Assembly (NCBI RefSeq): GCF_937903345.1 | Contig: NZ_CALCZQ010000063.1 | Span: 62,001-126,000 of the forward strand | Direction of reading: 5' to 3' | Length of the DNA stretch: 64,000 nucleotides | DNA from: an uncultured Emticicia sp. | GTDB taxonomy: Bacteria; Bacteroidota; Bacteroidia; Cytophagales; Spirosomataceae | In this document: positions 27,400 to 37,461 of the stretch, in pieces | How the letters are laid out: the number at the start of each line of letters is the position of its first letter | Position numbering within the stretch: position 1 is the stretch's first letter | Notes under the pieces: model-generated | Database searches by the model: none | What the model was told of the DNA's origin: nothing | The model's input: only the letters and a program-made list of their open reading frames with translations | Made by a program: the position numbers and the translations under genes

Positions 27400-28656
27400 A
27401 TGAAAATAGGTATCATTGGTTTGGGAGATATGGGCAAAATGTTTGCTCGAATATGGGCTAATGCAGGCTATGAAGTTTATGGTTGTGATCTACCCCAATA
27501 CCGAGAAGCATTAGAAACAGAACTTAATGTATATAAAATAAATATCCTTTCAGATGGAATCGCAATTTCTCGGCTCTGTGATTTTATACTTTATTCTGTT
27601 GAAGCCGAAAATATTGAAAAGGTAGCTGCTCAATGTGGACCTTCAACTAAATACGGTGCAATTGTTGCAGGCCAAACCTCCGTCAAAACACCAGAAATTG
27701 CGGCATTTGAAAAACACCTTCCGAAAGACGCACAAATTATTACATGTCACGCACTTTTTGGACCTGTAGTTAGTCCAATCGGTCAGACTTTGATTGTTAT
27801 AAATCATAGAGCAAACCAATCAGCTTTCAAAAAAGCTGAAACCATTCTAAGAGACATTGGCTCAACAATTCACCAAGTCGAAGATTTTCATGCTCACGAC
27901 CGCATGATGGCTGATATTCAGGCGGTTACACACATTGGTTTTGAGAGCATTGGCACTGCATTCATGCACCGTAAGGTTTATCCATGGGAAAACTCCCTAC
28001 ATCCTAATGGACTTGATAATGTTAAATTATTAATGACATTACGTATTTATAGTTATAAATTTCACGTTTATTCTGGCTTAGCACTTCAAAATCCGTATGC
28101 AAAACTAGATGTTCGAAACTATGCAAAAGCAGAAAGTGAGCTTTTTGAAATGATGATTGAAGAAAACGAAAAAAAATTTAGAAAAAGAATATATGCTGCA
28201 CGAGATAGTGTATTTAAAGATAAGAGTGGAAAATTGATGCTAGATGATAAAATAATGAGTGAATTTAGCCTTAATCAAGACTTTGAACACAAGCCAAATT
28301 CGCATCTAAGTTTACTTGCAATGGTTGATACGTGGCATAAACTCGGCACTAATCCATATAAAAGTTTAATTTGCCAAACGCCGCCATTTAAGTTACGCGT
28401 AGGTATGGCTGAATACCTTTTTTTAAACGAAAATCTACTCGAAGAAACAATCAAAGCCGCCTTGTTTGATAAAAGTATTAGAGGTGAAGATTTAGCGTTC
28501 CATACGGCCGTACACGAATGGGCTAATATAGTTGAAATGGGCGATAAAGAAAGTTATAGAAAGCATTTTGAAGCGACTAAAGTTTACTTATCCGACCGAC
28601 TTGAAGAAGGTCAAAAAAAAAGTAGTTTATTGATTGCCAAGCTACAAAGCAGTTAA
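27400..28656 (+). CDS. tyrA: Prephenate dehydrogenase, resembling the fungal type
   Basis: 418 residues from the ATG at 27400, where the Rossmann start GIIGLGDMG begins; an upstream start would add 22 unrelated residues. Prephenate dehydrogenase makes 4-hydroxyphenylpyruvate for tyrosine. The central block ADIQAVTHIGFESIG and the long C-terminal half (LRIYSYKFHVYSGLA, PNSHLSLLAMVDTW, EYLFLNENLLEETI) recall yeast Tyr1 from memory much more than bacterial TyrA of about 280-370 residues. No chorismate mutase domain is present. The enzyme class is well supported; the eukaryote-like affinity is a memory-based judgement. Confidence 0.85.
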   Translation: MKIGIIGLGDMGKMFARIWANAGYEVYGCDLPQYREALETELNVYKINILSDGIAISRLCDFILYSVEAENIEKVAAQCGPSTKYGAIVAGQTSVKTPEIAAFEKHLPKDAQIITCHALFGPVVSPIGQTLIVINHRANQSAFKKAETILRDIGSTIHQVEDFHAHDRMMADIQAVTHIGFESIGTAFMHRKVYPWENSLHPNGLDNVKLLMTLRIYSYKFHVYSGLALQNPYAKLDVRNYAKAESELFEMMIEENEKKFRKRIYAARDSVFKDKSGKLMLDDKIMSEFSLNQDFEHKPNSHLSLLAMVDTWHKLGTNPYKSLICQTPPFKLRVGMAEYLFLNENLLEETIKAALFDKSIRGEDLAFHTAVHEWANIVEMGDKESYRKHFEATKVYLSDRLEEGQKKSSLLIAKLQSS

Positions 28657-28708
28657 ATTACAAAAATTCAGCTTATTTGGTAACAAAACGAATAAAATAT
28701 ACATATAA

Positions 28709-29272
28709 ATGCTTAAAACAGATTTAAAAAAATATAATAACGATTGGTACAAACATTCGAATCTTACGAGAAGCTTTTTAATATCAGCAGTTTGGTATAT
28801 TGTGAACGCTCTGTTTATCAATTCTTATTTTTTGATTCCAAGTTCTATAAAAAAATCACTATTGAAAATTTTTGGAGCTAAAATTGGCAAGAATGTAACG
28901 TTAAAACCCAACATCAACATTAAATATCCTTGGAATTTAGAAATTGGAGATAACGTATGGCTGGGTGAAGAGTTATGGATTGATAACTTAGGGAAGGTTA
29001 AAATTGGCAATAATTCATGCCTATCACAAGGTTCAATGCTTTTATCAGGCAGCCATGATTATAAGAGGGTAAACTTTGACCTCATCATTAAAGATATAAT
29101 TCTTGAAGAAGGCGTTTGGATTGGTGCAAAATCTATAGTATGTGGGGGCGTAACATGCCATTCTCATTCGGTTCTATCAGTCAATTCAGTCGCTACTAAA
29201 TCTTTAGATGCCTATAGCATTTATCAGGGTAATCCAGCACAGCTTGTTAGACGAAGAGAAATCACCATTTGA
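28709..29272 (+). CDS. WcaF-like hexapeptide-repeat acetyltransferase
   Basis: 187 residues. After a hydrophobic N-terminal segment come left-handed beta-helix hexapeptide turns (IGKNVTLKP, IGDNVWLGE, IGNNSCLSQ, LEEGVWIGAKSIVCGGV) and the usual closing YQGNPAQLVRRR. The catalytic His is in LSGSHDYK. This is the WcaF/colanic-acid acetyltransferase pattern: O-acetylation of an exopolysaccharide precursor with acetyl-CoA. Its neighbour downstream, a polyprenyl-phosphate sugar transferase, fits surface-glycan synthesis. Confidence 0.88.
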   Translation: MLKTDLKKYNNDWYKHSNLTRSFLISAVWYIVNALFINSYFLIPSSIKKSLLKIFGAKIGKNVTLKPNINIKYPWNLEIGDNVWLGEELWIDNLGKVKIGNNSCLSQGSMLLSGSHDYKRVNFDLIIKDIILEEGVWIGAKSIVCGGVTCHSHSVLSVNSVATKSLDAYSIYQGNPAQLVRRREITI

Positions 29273-29379
29273 TAAATAAATTTACAAAAAGATTTGTCTT
29301 TTTTAGTTTTAAGATTGAAAAAAGTATTTATTTTGTATATTGAATACTAACCCGTTAATATTAATTAAACATAGTTCTG

Positions 29380-30558
29380 ATGTTTCCAACATTCGAATCA
29401 CTTATCCCTGATAAGCAAATTCAAATTTTAATCTCAGCAATAATTGCGATGTTCATTAGCCTGCGGTCTATTCCTGTAATTATTAATATTAGTGGGCTTC
29501 GTGGATTAATGGATAATCCAGTCAAACGTAGTTCTCACAAAACTCCAACCCCAACCTTTGGTGGAGTAGCCATTTTTGCAGGAATCTTAATAGGTTACAT
29601 GATTTGGAACTTTGGAGATGAGGGTATATTGATACATAGAGTTTTTGCAGGCACAGTTATATTATTTTTTTTAGGTGTTAAAGATGACCTTTACGCACTT
29701 TCTCCAACCAAAAAGATGATAGTTCAGGTTTTGGCATCTGCTATTGTAGTTATTGGTAGTGACCTCCGCATATCAGATTTATTCGGTATTTTCGGAATCA
29801 GTCATATTCCTTATATTATTAGTATTCTACTTACTATTTTCATTTTCGTTGCAATGATAAATTCTTTCAATTTAATTGATGGCATTGACGGATTAGCTGG
29901 GGGAATAGCGATGATTGCGAGTACTGGTTTTGGAATGTGGTTTTTGATAAATCATCATTATTCATTAGCTTGTTTAGCTTTATGTTTAGCAGGCTCGTTG
30001 GTCGGATTTCTTCGCTTCAACTTTTCCCAAAATCAAAAGATATTTATGGGAGATACTGGTTCGCTTATTATTGGATATATAATTACAGTATTAGCAGTTA
30101 AATTTATACATTTAAATGTAATGCACGCATGGGAGGCTGACATTTCATTTGTAAGTGCTCCGATTATAGCAGTAGTGATTTTAATTATTCCAATTTTTGA
30201 TACAATCAGAGTTTTTTCTATCCGTATTTTACGAGGTAAATCCCCATTCAAAGCAGATAGATTACATATGCATCATTTGTTGATTGATAATAATTTGTCT
30301 CATATACAAGCATCATTTACACTCTACTTAACAACAATCATTTTTACAGTCTTAACTTATTATGCAAGAAGTTATTTTACAAATACAGAACTTTGCTTCT
30401 TTATTCTTTTCTTATTAATATGTTATTTTGTGACGGGAAATTTCTTGGAAGTCAGAAGATTAAAGATCAAAAAGGTAGAATTGTCTGTCACTGATAAAGT
30501 AAACACTGAAACTGAAACAAAAGAAAAACTTAGGTTGAGTGAAGTAAGTACAAACTAA
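29380..30558 (+). CDS. MraY/WecA-like UDP-sugar:polyprenyl-phosphate transferase
   Basis: 392 residues with about ten membrane segments. Catalytic motifs of the family are present: VKDDLYAL, NSFNLIDGIDGLAGG, MGDTGS and a cytoplasmic HMHH near the C-terminus. It transfers a sugar-1-phosphate from UDP-sugar to undecaprenyl phosphate, the first membrane step of O-antigen, teichoic or capsule glycan synthesis. The sequence looks more like WecA/TagO than MraY, and no peptidoglycan genes are nearby. Confidence 0.9.
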   Translation: MFPTFESLIPDKQIQILISAIIAMFISLRSIPVIINISGLRGLMDNPVKRSSHKTPTPTFGGVAIFAGILIGYMIWNFGDEGILIHRVFAGTVILFFLGVKDDLYALSPTKKMIVQVLASAIVVIGSDLRISDLFGIFGISHIPYIISILLTIFIFVAMINSFNLIDGIDGLAGGIAMIASTGFGMWFLINHHYSLACLALCLAGSLVGFLRFNFSQNQKIFMGDTGSLIIGYIITVLAVKFIHLNVMHAWEADISFVSAPIIAVVILIIPIFDTIRVFSIRILRGKSPFKADRLHMHHLLIDNNLSHIQASFTLYLTTIIFTVLTYYARSYFTNTELCFFILFLLICYFVTGNFLEVRRLKIKKVELSVTDKVNTETETKEKLRLSEVSTN

Positions 30559-30575
30559 ATAGCCCATCAAATCAT

Positions 30576-30619
30576 AAAGAAAGTCCAGCCTTGAGTTTTT
30601 ACAAAGCTGGACTTTCTTT
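30576..30619. terminator. Bidirectional terminator between convergent genes
   Basis: AAAGAAAGTCCAGC (30576-30589) pairs with GCTGGACTTTCTTT (30606-30619). A- and T-rich flanks suit both the plus-strand transferase gene and minus-strand guaA. Confidence 0.85.
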
Positions 30620-30635
30620 TAAATTATACAATCAA

Positions 30636-32165
30636 CTATTCCCATTCAATAGTTGCGGGTGGTTTAGAACTAATATCATAAACAACTCTATTTACGCCTT
30701 TTACTCTATTGATAATTTCGTTGGAAACTTCGGCTAAAAACTCATATGGTAGATGAGCCCAATCAGCAGTCATTCCATCAACACTCGTAACTGCACGAAG
30801 TGCAACAACTCTTTCGTAGGTCCGTTCATCGCCCATAACACCAACACTTTGAACTGGTAAAAGCATTGATCCTGCTTGCCAAACTTTATCGTAAAGACCA
30901 CTTTTTTTCAAACTATTAATAAAAATAGCATCAACTTTTTGCAATATTTGTACTTTTTCTGGGGTAACTTCACCCAAAATTCTAATACCTAATCCTGGGC
31001 CAGGAAATGGATGACGACCTAGAATATTCTGTGGGATATTGAGTGCCTTACCAACTTCGCGAACACCATCTTTGAATAATAAACGAAGCGGTTCAATAAC
31101 TTGCAATTGCATAAAATCAGGTAGTCCACCCACATTATGATGAGATTTAATAGTTGCAGAAGGCCCTTTCACAGAAACCGACTCAATGACATCTGGGTAG
31201 ATTGTCCCTTGACCTAGCCATTTTGCACCTACTATTTTATGCGATTCTGCATCAAAAACATCTATAAACGTCTTGCCAATAGCCTTACGTTTTGCTTCAG
31301 GATCAGTTAAACCTTTCAATGCAGTGTAAAATTGTTCTTTCGCATCAACCCCAACTACATTTAAGCCTAAGCCTTTATATGACTCTAAAACCTCCTCAAA
31401 CTCATTCAAACGAAGCAAACCATTATCTACAAAAATGCAGAAGAGATTTTTGCCTATTGCATGATGTATCAAAATTGCAGCTACCGAAGAATCAACACCA
31501 CCCGATAAACCCATAATTACTTTATCATTGCCAAGCTTTTCCTTCAATTCTTTAATAGAAACTTCAGCAAATGAATCAGGGGTCCAACTTTGCGAGCAAT
31601 CACAAATATCAACTACAAAGTTTTTAATTATCGTTTTACCTAAAACAGTATGCGTAACCTCAGGGTGAAACTGAATGCCATACACTGGTTTTTCTTTTAT
31701 TTTAAAAGCTGCTACTTTTACGGTATCGGTAGAAGCGATAATTTCGGCACTCGTTGGAGGAGCAGTGATGGTATCACTGTGCGACATCCAAACTTGAGTA
31801 TCATCCGAAACATCCTTGAAAAGTGTATATCGATTATCAACTTTATTAAGTATCGTACGACCATATTCTCTAATGGCTGAAGGTGAAACCTCACCACCAC
31901 CAGTATGAGCCATCATTTGAGCTCCGTAGCAAACTCCAAGCACCGGCAATTTCTTAGCAAATTCTTGCCAGTCAACAATTGGTGCATCATTGTCTCTAAC
32001 TGAGCATGGACTTCCTGAGAGAATAATGCCTTTAATATCGGCAGTAATCAATGGAATTTTATTGTAAGGATGTATTTCGCAATACACATTTAGTTCTCGG
32101 ACTCGGCGTGCTATCAGTTGAGTAAACTGCGAGCCAAAATCAAGAATTAGGATTTGTTCGGTCAT
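30636..32165 (-). CDS. guaA: GMP synthase (glutamine-hydrolysing)
   Basis: 509 residues from MTEQILILDFGSQ at 32165; an upstream ATG adds a leader that does not fit. It converts XMP, glutamine and ATP to GMP. The class I glutamine amidotransferase domain has the nucleophile in GVCYGAQMM and HPEVTHT. The ATP-pyrophosphatase domain has the P-loop LSGGVDSS. The C-terminal dimerisation domain ends in ISSKPPATIEWE, as in the family. Single gene, ordinary housekeeping. Confidence 0.98.
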   Translation of the reverse strand: MTEQILILDFGSQFTQLIARRVRELNVYCEIHPYNKIPLITADIKGIILSGSPCSVRDNDAPIVDWQEFAKKLPVLGVCYGAQMMAHTGGGEVSPSAIREYGRTILNKVDNRYTLFKDVSDDTQVWMSHSDTITAPPTSAEIIASTDTVKVAAFKIKEKPVYGIQFHPEVTHTVLGKTIIKNFVVDICDCSQSWTPDSFAEVSIKELKEKLGNDKVIMGLSGGVDSSVAAILIHHAIGKNLFCIFVDNGLLRLNEFEEVLESYKGLGLNVVGVDAKEQFYTALKGLTDPEAKRKAIGKTFIDVFDAESHKIVGAKWLGQGTIYPDVIESVSVKGPSATIKSHHNVGGLPDFMQLQVIEPLRLLFKDGVREVGKALNIPQNILGRHPFPGPGLGIRILGEVTPEKVQILQKVDAIFINSLKKSGLYDKVWQAGSMLLPVQSVGVMGDERTYERVVALRAVTSVDGMTADWAHLPYEFLAEVSNEIINRVKGVNRVVYDISSKPPATIEWE

Positions 32166-32329
32166 GGTAGCATTTCTAAAATACAAAGTTAGAAGAAAAT
32201 GACATTGTGTCCAAATAAGTTGTTTTCCACTGTCAGCAGTCAACTGTCAATAAATAATATAAGTATCTCATTATCAGCATTCTAAAATCAAATCTGCCAG
32301 TTTTAAGTTCAAGTTTTTTCTATTATCTG

Positions 32330-33793
32330 TTAAAACTGAAAATAAATAAACTGAGCCGGTTTATCAAAAACACCCAAAAGAAAGAAAGCCATTACGAAAA
32401 GATAATAAAGTGACCATCGCACTACCACTGGGTAAGTTGATACAAGCTGACGAATACTTTTGTTTCTTTGTATGTAATGAATGATTTCCATGAAAATTAT
32501 TAAACCTATGGCAATTAAGAATTCAACAAGTGTAAAATTGAGAAATATGTTTTGTGAAATATAATTGAAATTTAAAAACTCCTTAATAGTTGGAAAATTT
32601 GAAAATAAATGAGATACTAAATGCAATAATTGGCTTTGTTCGAGATAATTTCCTCTAAAAAATATCCAAGCAAAAGCCACTAAACAAAATGTTGTGAAAG
32701 CCTGCAAAATTTTGAGCAAGAATGGCAATTTTTCTAAACCAGTAATTTTATTGAACACATTACGAGGTTTTTGTGTAATTCTAGCAAAAACCAAATAAAA
32801 ACCGTGTAGAGCCCCCCAAATAATAAAATTCCAGTTGGCTCCATGCCACAAACCACTTACGGCAAAGACAAAAAATTGATTAAAATATTGTCGAGTTTTG
32901 CCCACCCTATTTCCACCCAATGGAATATACAAATAATCTCTGAACCAAGTTGAAAGTGAAATATGCCAGCGACGCCAAAACTCCGATATACTTTTCGAGA
33001 AATAGGGGCGATCGAAGTTTTTCATTAATTTAAAACCCATGACTTCGGCAGTTCCAAGAGCTATATCAGAATAACCTGAAAAATCGCAATATATCTGAAA
33101 TGTAAAGAAAACCGTAGCAACTATAATAGGAATACCTTCATAATCCATCGGACTGTTATATACTTTATCTGCAAATAAAGCCAATCGGTCGGCAATCACA
33201 ACTTTTTTAAAGAGGCCCCATGCCATAAGCTTTAACCCGCTCGTAACTCGCAAATAATCAAAACTTTTCTTCTCATAAAATTGATATAAGACGTTTTGGG
33301 GTCTTTCGATTGGGCCTGCTACCAATTGCGGATAAAACATGACATAAAGTGCATACAAACCAAAGTGTTTTTCAGCTTTCTGATTTCCTCGATAGACTTC
33401 AATTGTATAACTCATCGCTTGAAAGGTATGAAACGATAAGCCTATCGGAAGGATAAAGTCTAATAATTTGAAATGAGCGATATTTGTTTGTGCTAAGGCA
33501 AAAATGGCAAAGTTTGTGTATTTAAAAAAAGCTAAAACACCAATATTTGCCACTAAACTGATAATTAGAAACAATTTTCGCTGTTTTCCCGAGGCATTCT
33601 CAATCCAAATTCCAGCGAAATAATCAATAACTATTGTGAAACCCAAAATGAATAAATATTCAGGCTTGAAAACCATGTAAAAAACACAACTAGCCGCTAA
33701 TAACCACCACCATCTATTTTTATGCCCAAGCACAAAATAAATTATGGTTACGATTGGGAAAAACAACAAAAACTCTAACGAATTGAAAAGCAT
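32330..33793 (-). CDS. MBOAT-family O-acyltransferase (AlgI-like)
   Basis: 487 residues with about eleven membrane segments. It has the MBOAT signature: SEFWRRWHISLSTWFRDYLYIPLGGNR and, farther on, the catalytic His in GLWHGANWNFIIWG. AlgI-like proteins move acetyl groups across the membrane for O-acetylation of surface glycans. The next gene upstream (minus strand) encodes a membrane-anchored SGNH-like protein, the usual partner arrangement. Which glycan is modified is not known. Confidence 0.93.
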   Translation of the reverse strand: MLFNSLEFLLFFPIVTIIYFVLGHKNRWWWLLAASCVFYMVFKPEYLFILGFTIVIDYFAGIWIENASGKQRKLFLIISLVANIGVLAFFKYTNFAIFALAQTNIAHFKLLDFILPIGLSFHTFQAMSYTIEVYRGNQKAEKHFGLYALYVMFYPQLVAGPIERPQNVLYQFYEKKSFDYLRVTSGLKLMAWGLFKKVVIADRLALFADKVYNSPMDYEGIPIIVATVFFTFQIYCDFSGYSDIALGTAEVMGFKLMKNFDRPYFSKSISEFWRRWHISLSTWFRDYLYIPLGGNRVGKTRQYFNQFFVFAVSGLWHGANWNFIIWGALHGFYLVFARITQKPRNVFNKITGLEKLPFLLKILQAFTTFCLVAFAWIFFRGNYLEQSQLLHLVSHLFSNFPTIKEFLNFNYISQNIFLNFTLVEFLIAIGLIIFMEIIHYIQRNKSIRQLVSTYPVVVRWSLYYLFVMAFFLLGVFDKPAQFIYFQF

Positions 33794-33847
33794 AACTTAT
33801 TTTATATTGGACAGGCAAATAACCATTCTAATGCGTTTTATAAAAGA

Positions 33848-34801
33848 TTACAAACTTGTTTTACCTAATAACTGAATTATTTTTTGTGTACGAATTTCGC
33901 CACCTTTTTTGGTCAAATGATAGGCCATGTCGTGATACAACGAATCTGCAAAAACAAAATCAGATGGTGTACCTAAAATAGGAAACTTGGCATATTTATC
34001 GTATTCTTTTTGATATTTATCAATAATCTTTTTATCTAAAGCATAATTCTTCTGTGAATAGGTCGGATACACAAAATAAACCTTAATGTCTTTTGATTTC
34101 ATGGTTTCATAAAAAACATTCATATCATCAATAGCATCTTTCAGACTCACTTTGTCGCTTAAAATTGCTCTAGGAATGAATTTCATCGGTGGGTTATTAT
34201 AATGGCTAATCAAATCTCCATATTCATTTGTTGCTCCTCGAAAAAACACACTTGTTGTATCCGAAATCTGATAGTTGATTTCTTTATTTTTGTAAAGTCT
34301 TTCTAAAATAGTTTTAAAAGTATTTATTCTCATTTGTCCATTTTCTCGAATTTCCTCAAAAAAATCTTCAAAGCTGATCCATTCTTTTGCCTTAGGAAAA
34401 TATCTTGCCATCAATAATTGCTCGCTTTTGTTTCCCTCACTTTCAATAATATACTCAAAACCCATAATTACGGTATCACCTTTACGCAATTCGGAAGAAA
34501 TCTGATTGAGCATAAATTTTACACCATAATCATAATGTATAGCCATGTTTATGACTGGCTTTTGAAGCGAATCAGCAATGAGTTTACTATTGATACCGTA
34601 AGCGAAATTAGACCCTGCTATCAAAACAATTTTGGGTGAAGGCGTTTCTTGAAGGCGTTTGTACTTGTCAATTATGACTGCGTTGTATGAAGTTTCTAAA
34701 TCGTATTTTTTGTAGGGATCAAAATAAAAAACAACTTCGATTGTTCCCCAAGTGAGGATTGATAGCAATAAAGCTTTACACAAAAACTGTTTTATTTTCA
34801 T
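33848..34801 (-). CDS. Membrane-anchored SGNH-hydrolase-like partner of MBOAT
   Basis: 317 residues with one N-terminal membrane segment and a long outside domain. AGSNFAYGINSKLI looks like a variant SGNH block I, and the C-terminal DSLYHDMAYHLTKKG holds an Asp and His at the usual place of block V, as in AlgJ/AlgX and DltD-type partners. It ends 54 bp upstream of the MBOAT gene on the same strand. It probably receives the acyl group and passes it to a glycan. The weak block I keeps the confidence moderate. Confidence 0.65.
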   Translation of the reverse strand: MKIKQFLCKALLLSILTWGTIEVVFYFDPYKKYDLETSYNAVIIDKYKRLQETPSPKIVLIAGSNFAYGINSKLIADSLQKPVINMAIHYDYGVKFMLNQISSELRKGDTVIMGFEYIIESEGNKSEQLLMARYFPKAKEWISFEDFFEEIRENGQMRINTFKTILERLYKNKEINYQISDTTSVFFRGATNEYGDLISHYNNPPMKFIPRAILSDKVSLKDAIDDMNVFYETMKSKDIKVYFVYPTYSQKNYALDKKIIDKYQKEYDKYAKFPILGTPSDFVFADSLYHDMAYHLTKKGGEIRTQKIIQLLGKTSL

Positions 34802-34926
34802 ACATTTTTAAAATCAAACCTGAAATAAGCAAAGTTGATTAAAAACAAAACTTACTATCAAAATTTTAGTCTTTTTAATCTTAGTTTAAATTGATATTTT
34901 TGTAATTAATAAGTTATCACAACATA

Positions 34927-36162
34927 ATGAATTTACCTCGATTTATTGCTCAACGTATTCAGCAAACAAGGACCACAACTTTTACTTCAACGGTAACAAA
35001 AATCGGTATTTCGAGCATTGCCATTGGACTATCAGTTATGATTATTTCCTTTAGTATTCTGATTGGATTTAAACAGACTATAAGAGAGAAACTATTTAGT
35101 CTTAGTTCTCATATACAAGTTAGTAAAATTACATTGAATCAGTCATTTGAAGAAACTCCAATAGAAATAAACACAAAATTTTATCAAAATTACAGAAAAA
35201 ACCCAGAAATAAGGCATGTTCAGGCTGTATTAAATAAAGCGGGACTTTTAAAATCATCGGAAGAACATGCTGGAATTATTATAAAAGGTGTCGGACGAGA
35301 TTTTGATTGGGCGAATTTTAAAGAAAATTTGAGTGAAGGCCGAGAAATTAATTTTCGAGATACCTCTGGGCAACAAGCTACATATTCTGACGAAATTATA
35401 ATCAGCAAAAAAATTGCCAATCAACTGAAAATCAAACTATATGATAAAGTCAGAATTTATTTTATCCAAAATCCTCCCAGAATCAGGCCTGTAAAGGTAG
35501 TTGGGATTTACGATACGGGTTTAGAAGAATTTGATAAAAACTTCATTATCGGAGATTTAGCTTTGATCCAGAGAATAAATGATTGGGATAGAGGAACAGC
35601 TGGTCATTATGAAGTCTTTCTAAAAAATTTCTATAATCTTGATTTGCTAGCTCGACAAATTTCTGATGATATAGACCAAGATATGCAGTTACTAAAAGTT
35701 ACAGAAATGTTTCCTGCAATTTTCGACTGGCTTGGCTTGATGGACAGAAATATTATTGTTATCATAGCTTTAATTTTACTTGTTGCCAGCTTTAATATGA
35801 TTTCTGTACTTTTGGTAATGATGATGGAACGCACCCCCATGATTGGTATGCTCAAAGCCTTGGGAACAGACAATGCCAAAATTAGGAAAGTTTTTATTTA
35901 TAATGGTCTGACTATCATTATTAAAGGAATGATTTATGGTAATATTTTTGGAATCGGGTTTTGTTTTTTACAAAAAACCTTCAAAATTATTCCACTCGAT
36001 TCGGAGAGTTATTATATGAGTTATGTGCCTATTTCATTCGATTGGCTTACAATTCTGATACTAAATATCGTCACTTTATTGCTCGTAACGGCTGTAATTA
36101 CGATTCCTACATTGGTAGTTTCACGCATGAAATTGATAGAATCTTTGAAATTTAAAAGTTAA
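34927..36162 (+). CDS. LolC/E-type ABC transporter permease
   Basis: 411 residues with an N-terminal membrane segment (residues 25-50), a large periplasmic MacB-like domain, and three C-terminal FtsX segments. The family LolC/E releases lipoproteins from the inner membrane for transfer to LolA. The cytoplasmic loop MMERTPMIGMLKALG is the ATPase-contact coupling helix. A second related permease lies at 42465-43667. No ATPase gene is beside either. Divergent from the SGNH-like gene. Confidence 0.88.
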   Translation: MNLPRFIAQRIQQTRTTTFTSTVTKIGISSIAIGLSVMIISFSILIGFKQTIREKLFSLSSHIQVSKITLNQSFEETPIEINTKFYQNYRKNPEIRHVQAVLNKAGLLKSSEEHAGIIIKGVGRDFDWANFKENLSEGREINFRDTSGQQATYSDEIIISKKIANQLKIKLYDKVRIYFIQNPPRIRPVKVVGIYDTGLEEFDKNFIIGDLALIQRINDWDRGTAGHYEVFLKNFYNLDLLARQISDDIDQDMQLLKVTEMFPAIFDWLGLMDRNIIVIIALILLVASFNMISVLLVMMMERTPMIGMLKALGTDNAKIRKVFIYNGLTIIIKGMIYGNIFGIGFCFLQKTFKIIPLDSESYYMSYVPISFDWLTILILNIVTLLLVTAVITIPTLVVSRMKLIESLKFKS

Positions 36163-36173
36163 GTTCTAAAACT

Positions 36174-36213
36174 AAAAAAGCCTCCGAATAAATAAAAATT
36201 CAGAGGCTTTTTT
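36174..36213. terminator. Bidirectional terminator
   Basis: AAAAAAGCCTC (36174-36184) pairs with GAGGCTTTTTT (36203-36213), with more pairing inside, between two convergent genes. Confidence 0.9.
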
Positions 36214-36254
36214 ATGAGCAGAATACAATTATCGTTCGATTTGTTTCAAGAAAT

Positions 36255-37457
36255 TTAAGCTTTTGCTCTTGTATTATCTTTGAAAACTACAATAAAAATC
36301 ACTAAAACAATCGCAGAAATAGCCGCAGGAACCATCCATACGGCTGTCCAATCGTGCGAACTAACTTCTCCCACTTTAGCTGTATATTTATCTAAAACTT
36401 TACCTGAAAGAATTGAGCCAATGCCCATTCCAATTCCGTAAGTGGCCAATGTGATTAAACCTTGTGCAGAGTTTTTGATTTTCTCACCTGCCTTATTGTC
36501 AGTATAAATTTGTCCAGTTACAAAGAAAAAGTCATAACATACCCCATGCAGAATAATTGCTAAATAAAGCATCCATTCAGAAGAAATTCCATCGCCATAA
36601 CCGAAGCAAACAAATCTGATTATCCAAGCAATTAAGCCAACGATTAGCATTTTCTTTATACCAAATTTGCTCAATGCAAAGGGGATCAGCAACATGAATA
36701 AGACCTCAGAAACTTGCCCCAAAGACATTTTATTTTCAACATTAGTCATATTCGATTCGGTTAAAGATAAATTGGCGTGGGCGTAATAAAACGACAACGG
36801 AATACAAACCAAAATAGAGCAAATAAAGAAAACTAAAAACGAACGGTCTTTGAAAAGTACAAAAGCATCGGTTCCCAAAATCTGACTAAACGATGTAGCC
36901 TTTGTGGCCTTTGGTGGTGTATTTGGTAGAGTAAACGCAAAAATTGCCCAAGCAACAGAAGTAAACATGGCAATCTGGAAAATAGTCACTTTATCGCCAA
37001 CGCCGTAAAAACCAACAATATTTGTTACTACTATCCAGGCAATTGTTCCCATTACACGTATAGAAGGAAATTCTTTTTCAGGATTTTGCATTTGGTTCAT
37101 TGCGATCGAACTCGATAATGCCAAATTTGGTGCAAAAGTAAGTGTGTAGGCCAAAATATACCAAAAGAATGTATCAGGGTCTTGGTTTTGAATCAAGAAA
37201 TACAAAATAATTGCACCCAAAATATTTAACACGCCCATTACTTTTTGGGCAGAAAAAAAACGATCGGCGACCATACCCATAAAAAACGGTGCAACTATAG
37301 AAGCGATTGAAAAAGTGGCATAAGCACTACCTATTTGATCGCCAGTTGCATGAAGTGTGGTAAAAAGATACTTTCCCATTTGTCCGTACCAAGCTCCCCA
37401 TGTAGAAAACATGAGAAACATCATCAGCATTAATTTAATTCTTGTAGTAAGTGTCAT
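36255..37457 (-). CDS. Nucleoside permease (NupG/XapB-like MFS)
   Basis: 400 residues with twelve membrane segments. The opening MLMMFLMFSTWGAWYGQMG and the PSIRVMGTIAWIV block match the nucleoside:proton symporter family of the major facilitator superfamily. It would import nucleosides from the periplasm. It is a single gene. The leader on the 5' side holds 14-bp tandem repeats. Confidence 0.88.
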   Translation of the reverse strand: MTLTTRIKLMLMMFLMFSTWGAWYGQMGKYLFTTLHATGDQIGSAYATFSIASIVAPFFMGMVADRFFSAQKVMGVLNILGAIILYFLIQNQDPDTFFWYILAYTLTFAPNLALSSSIAMNQMQNPEKEFPSIRVMGTIAWIVVTNIVGFYGVGDKVTIFQIAMFTSVAWAIFAFTLPNTPPKATKATSFSQILGTDAFVLFKDRSFLVFFICSILVCIPLSFYYAHANLSLTESNMTNVENKMSLGQVSEVLFMLLIPFALSKFGIKKMLIVGLIAWIIRFVCFGYGDGISSEWMLYLAIILHGVCYDFFFVTGQIYTDNKAGEKIKNSAQGLITLATYGIGMGIGSILSGKVLDKYTAKVGEVSSHDWTAVWMVPAAISAIVLVIFIVVFKDNTRAKA

Positions 37458-37461
37458 AATT

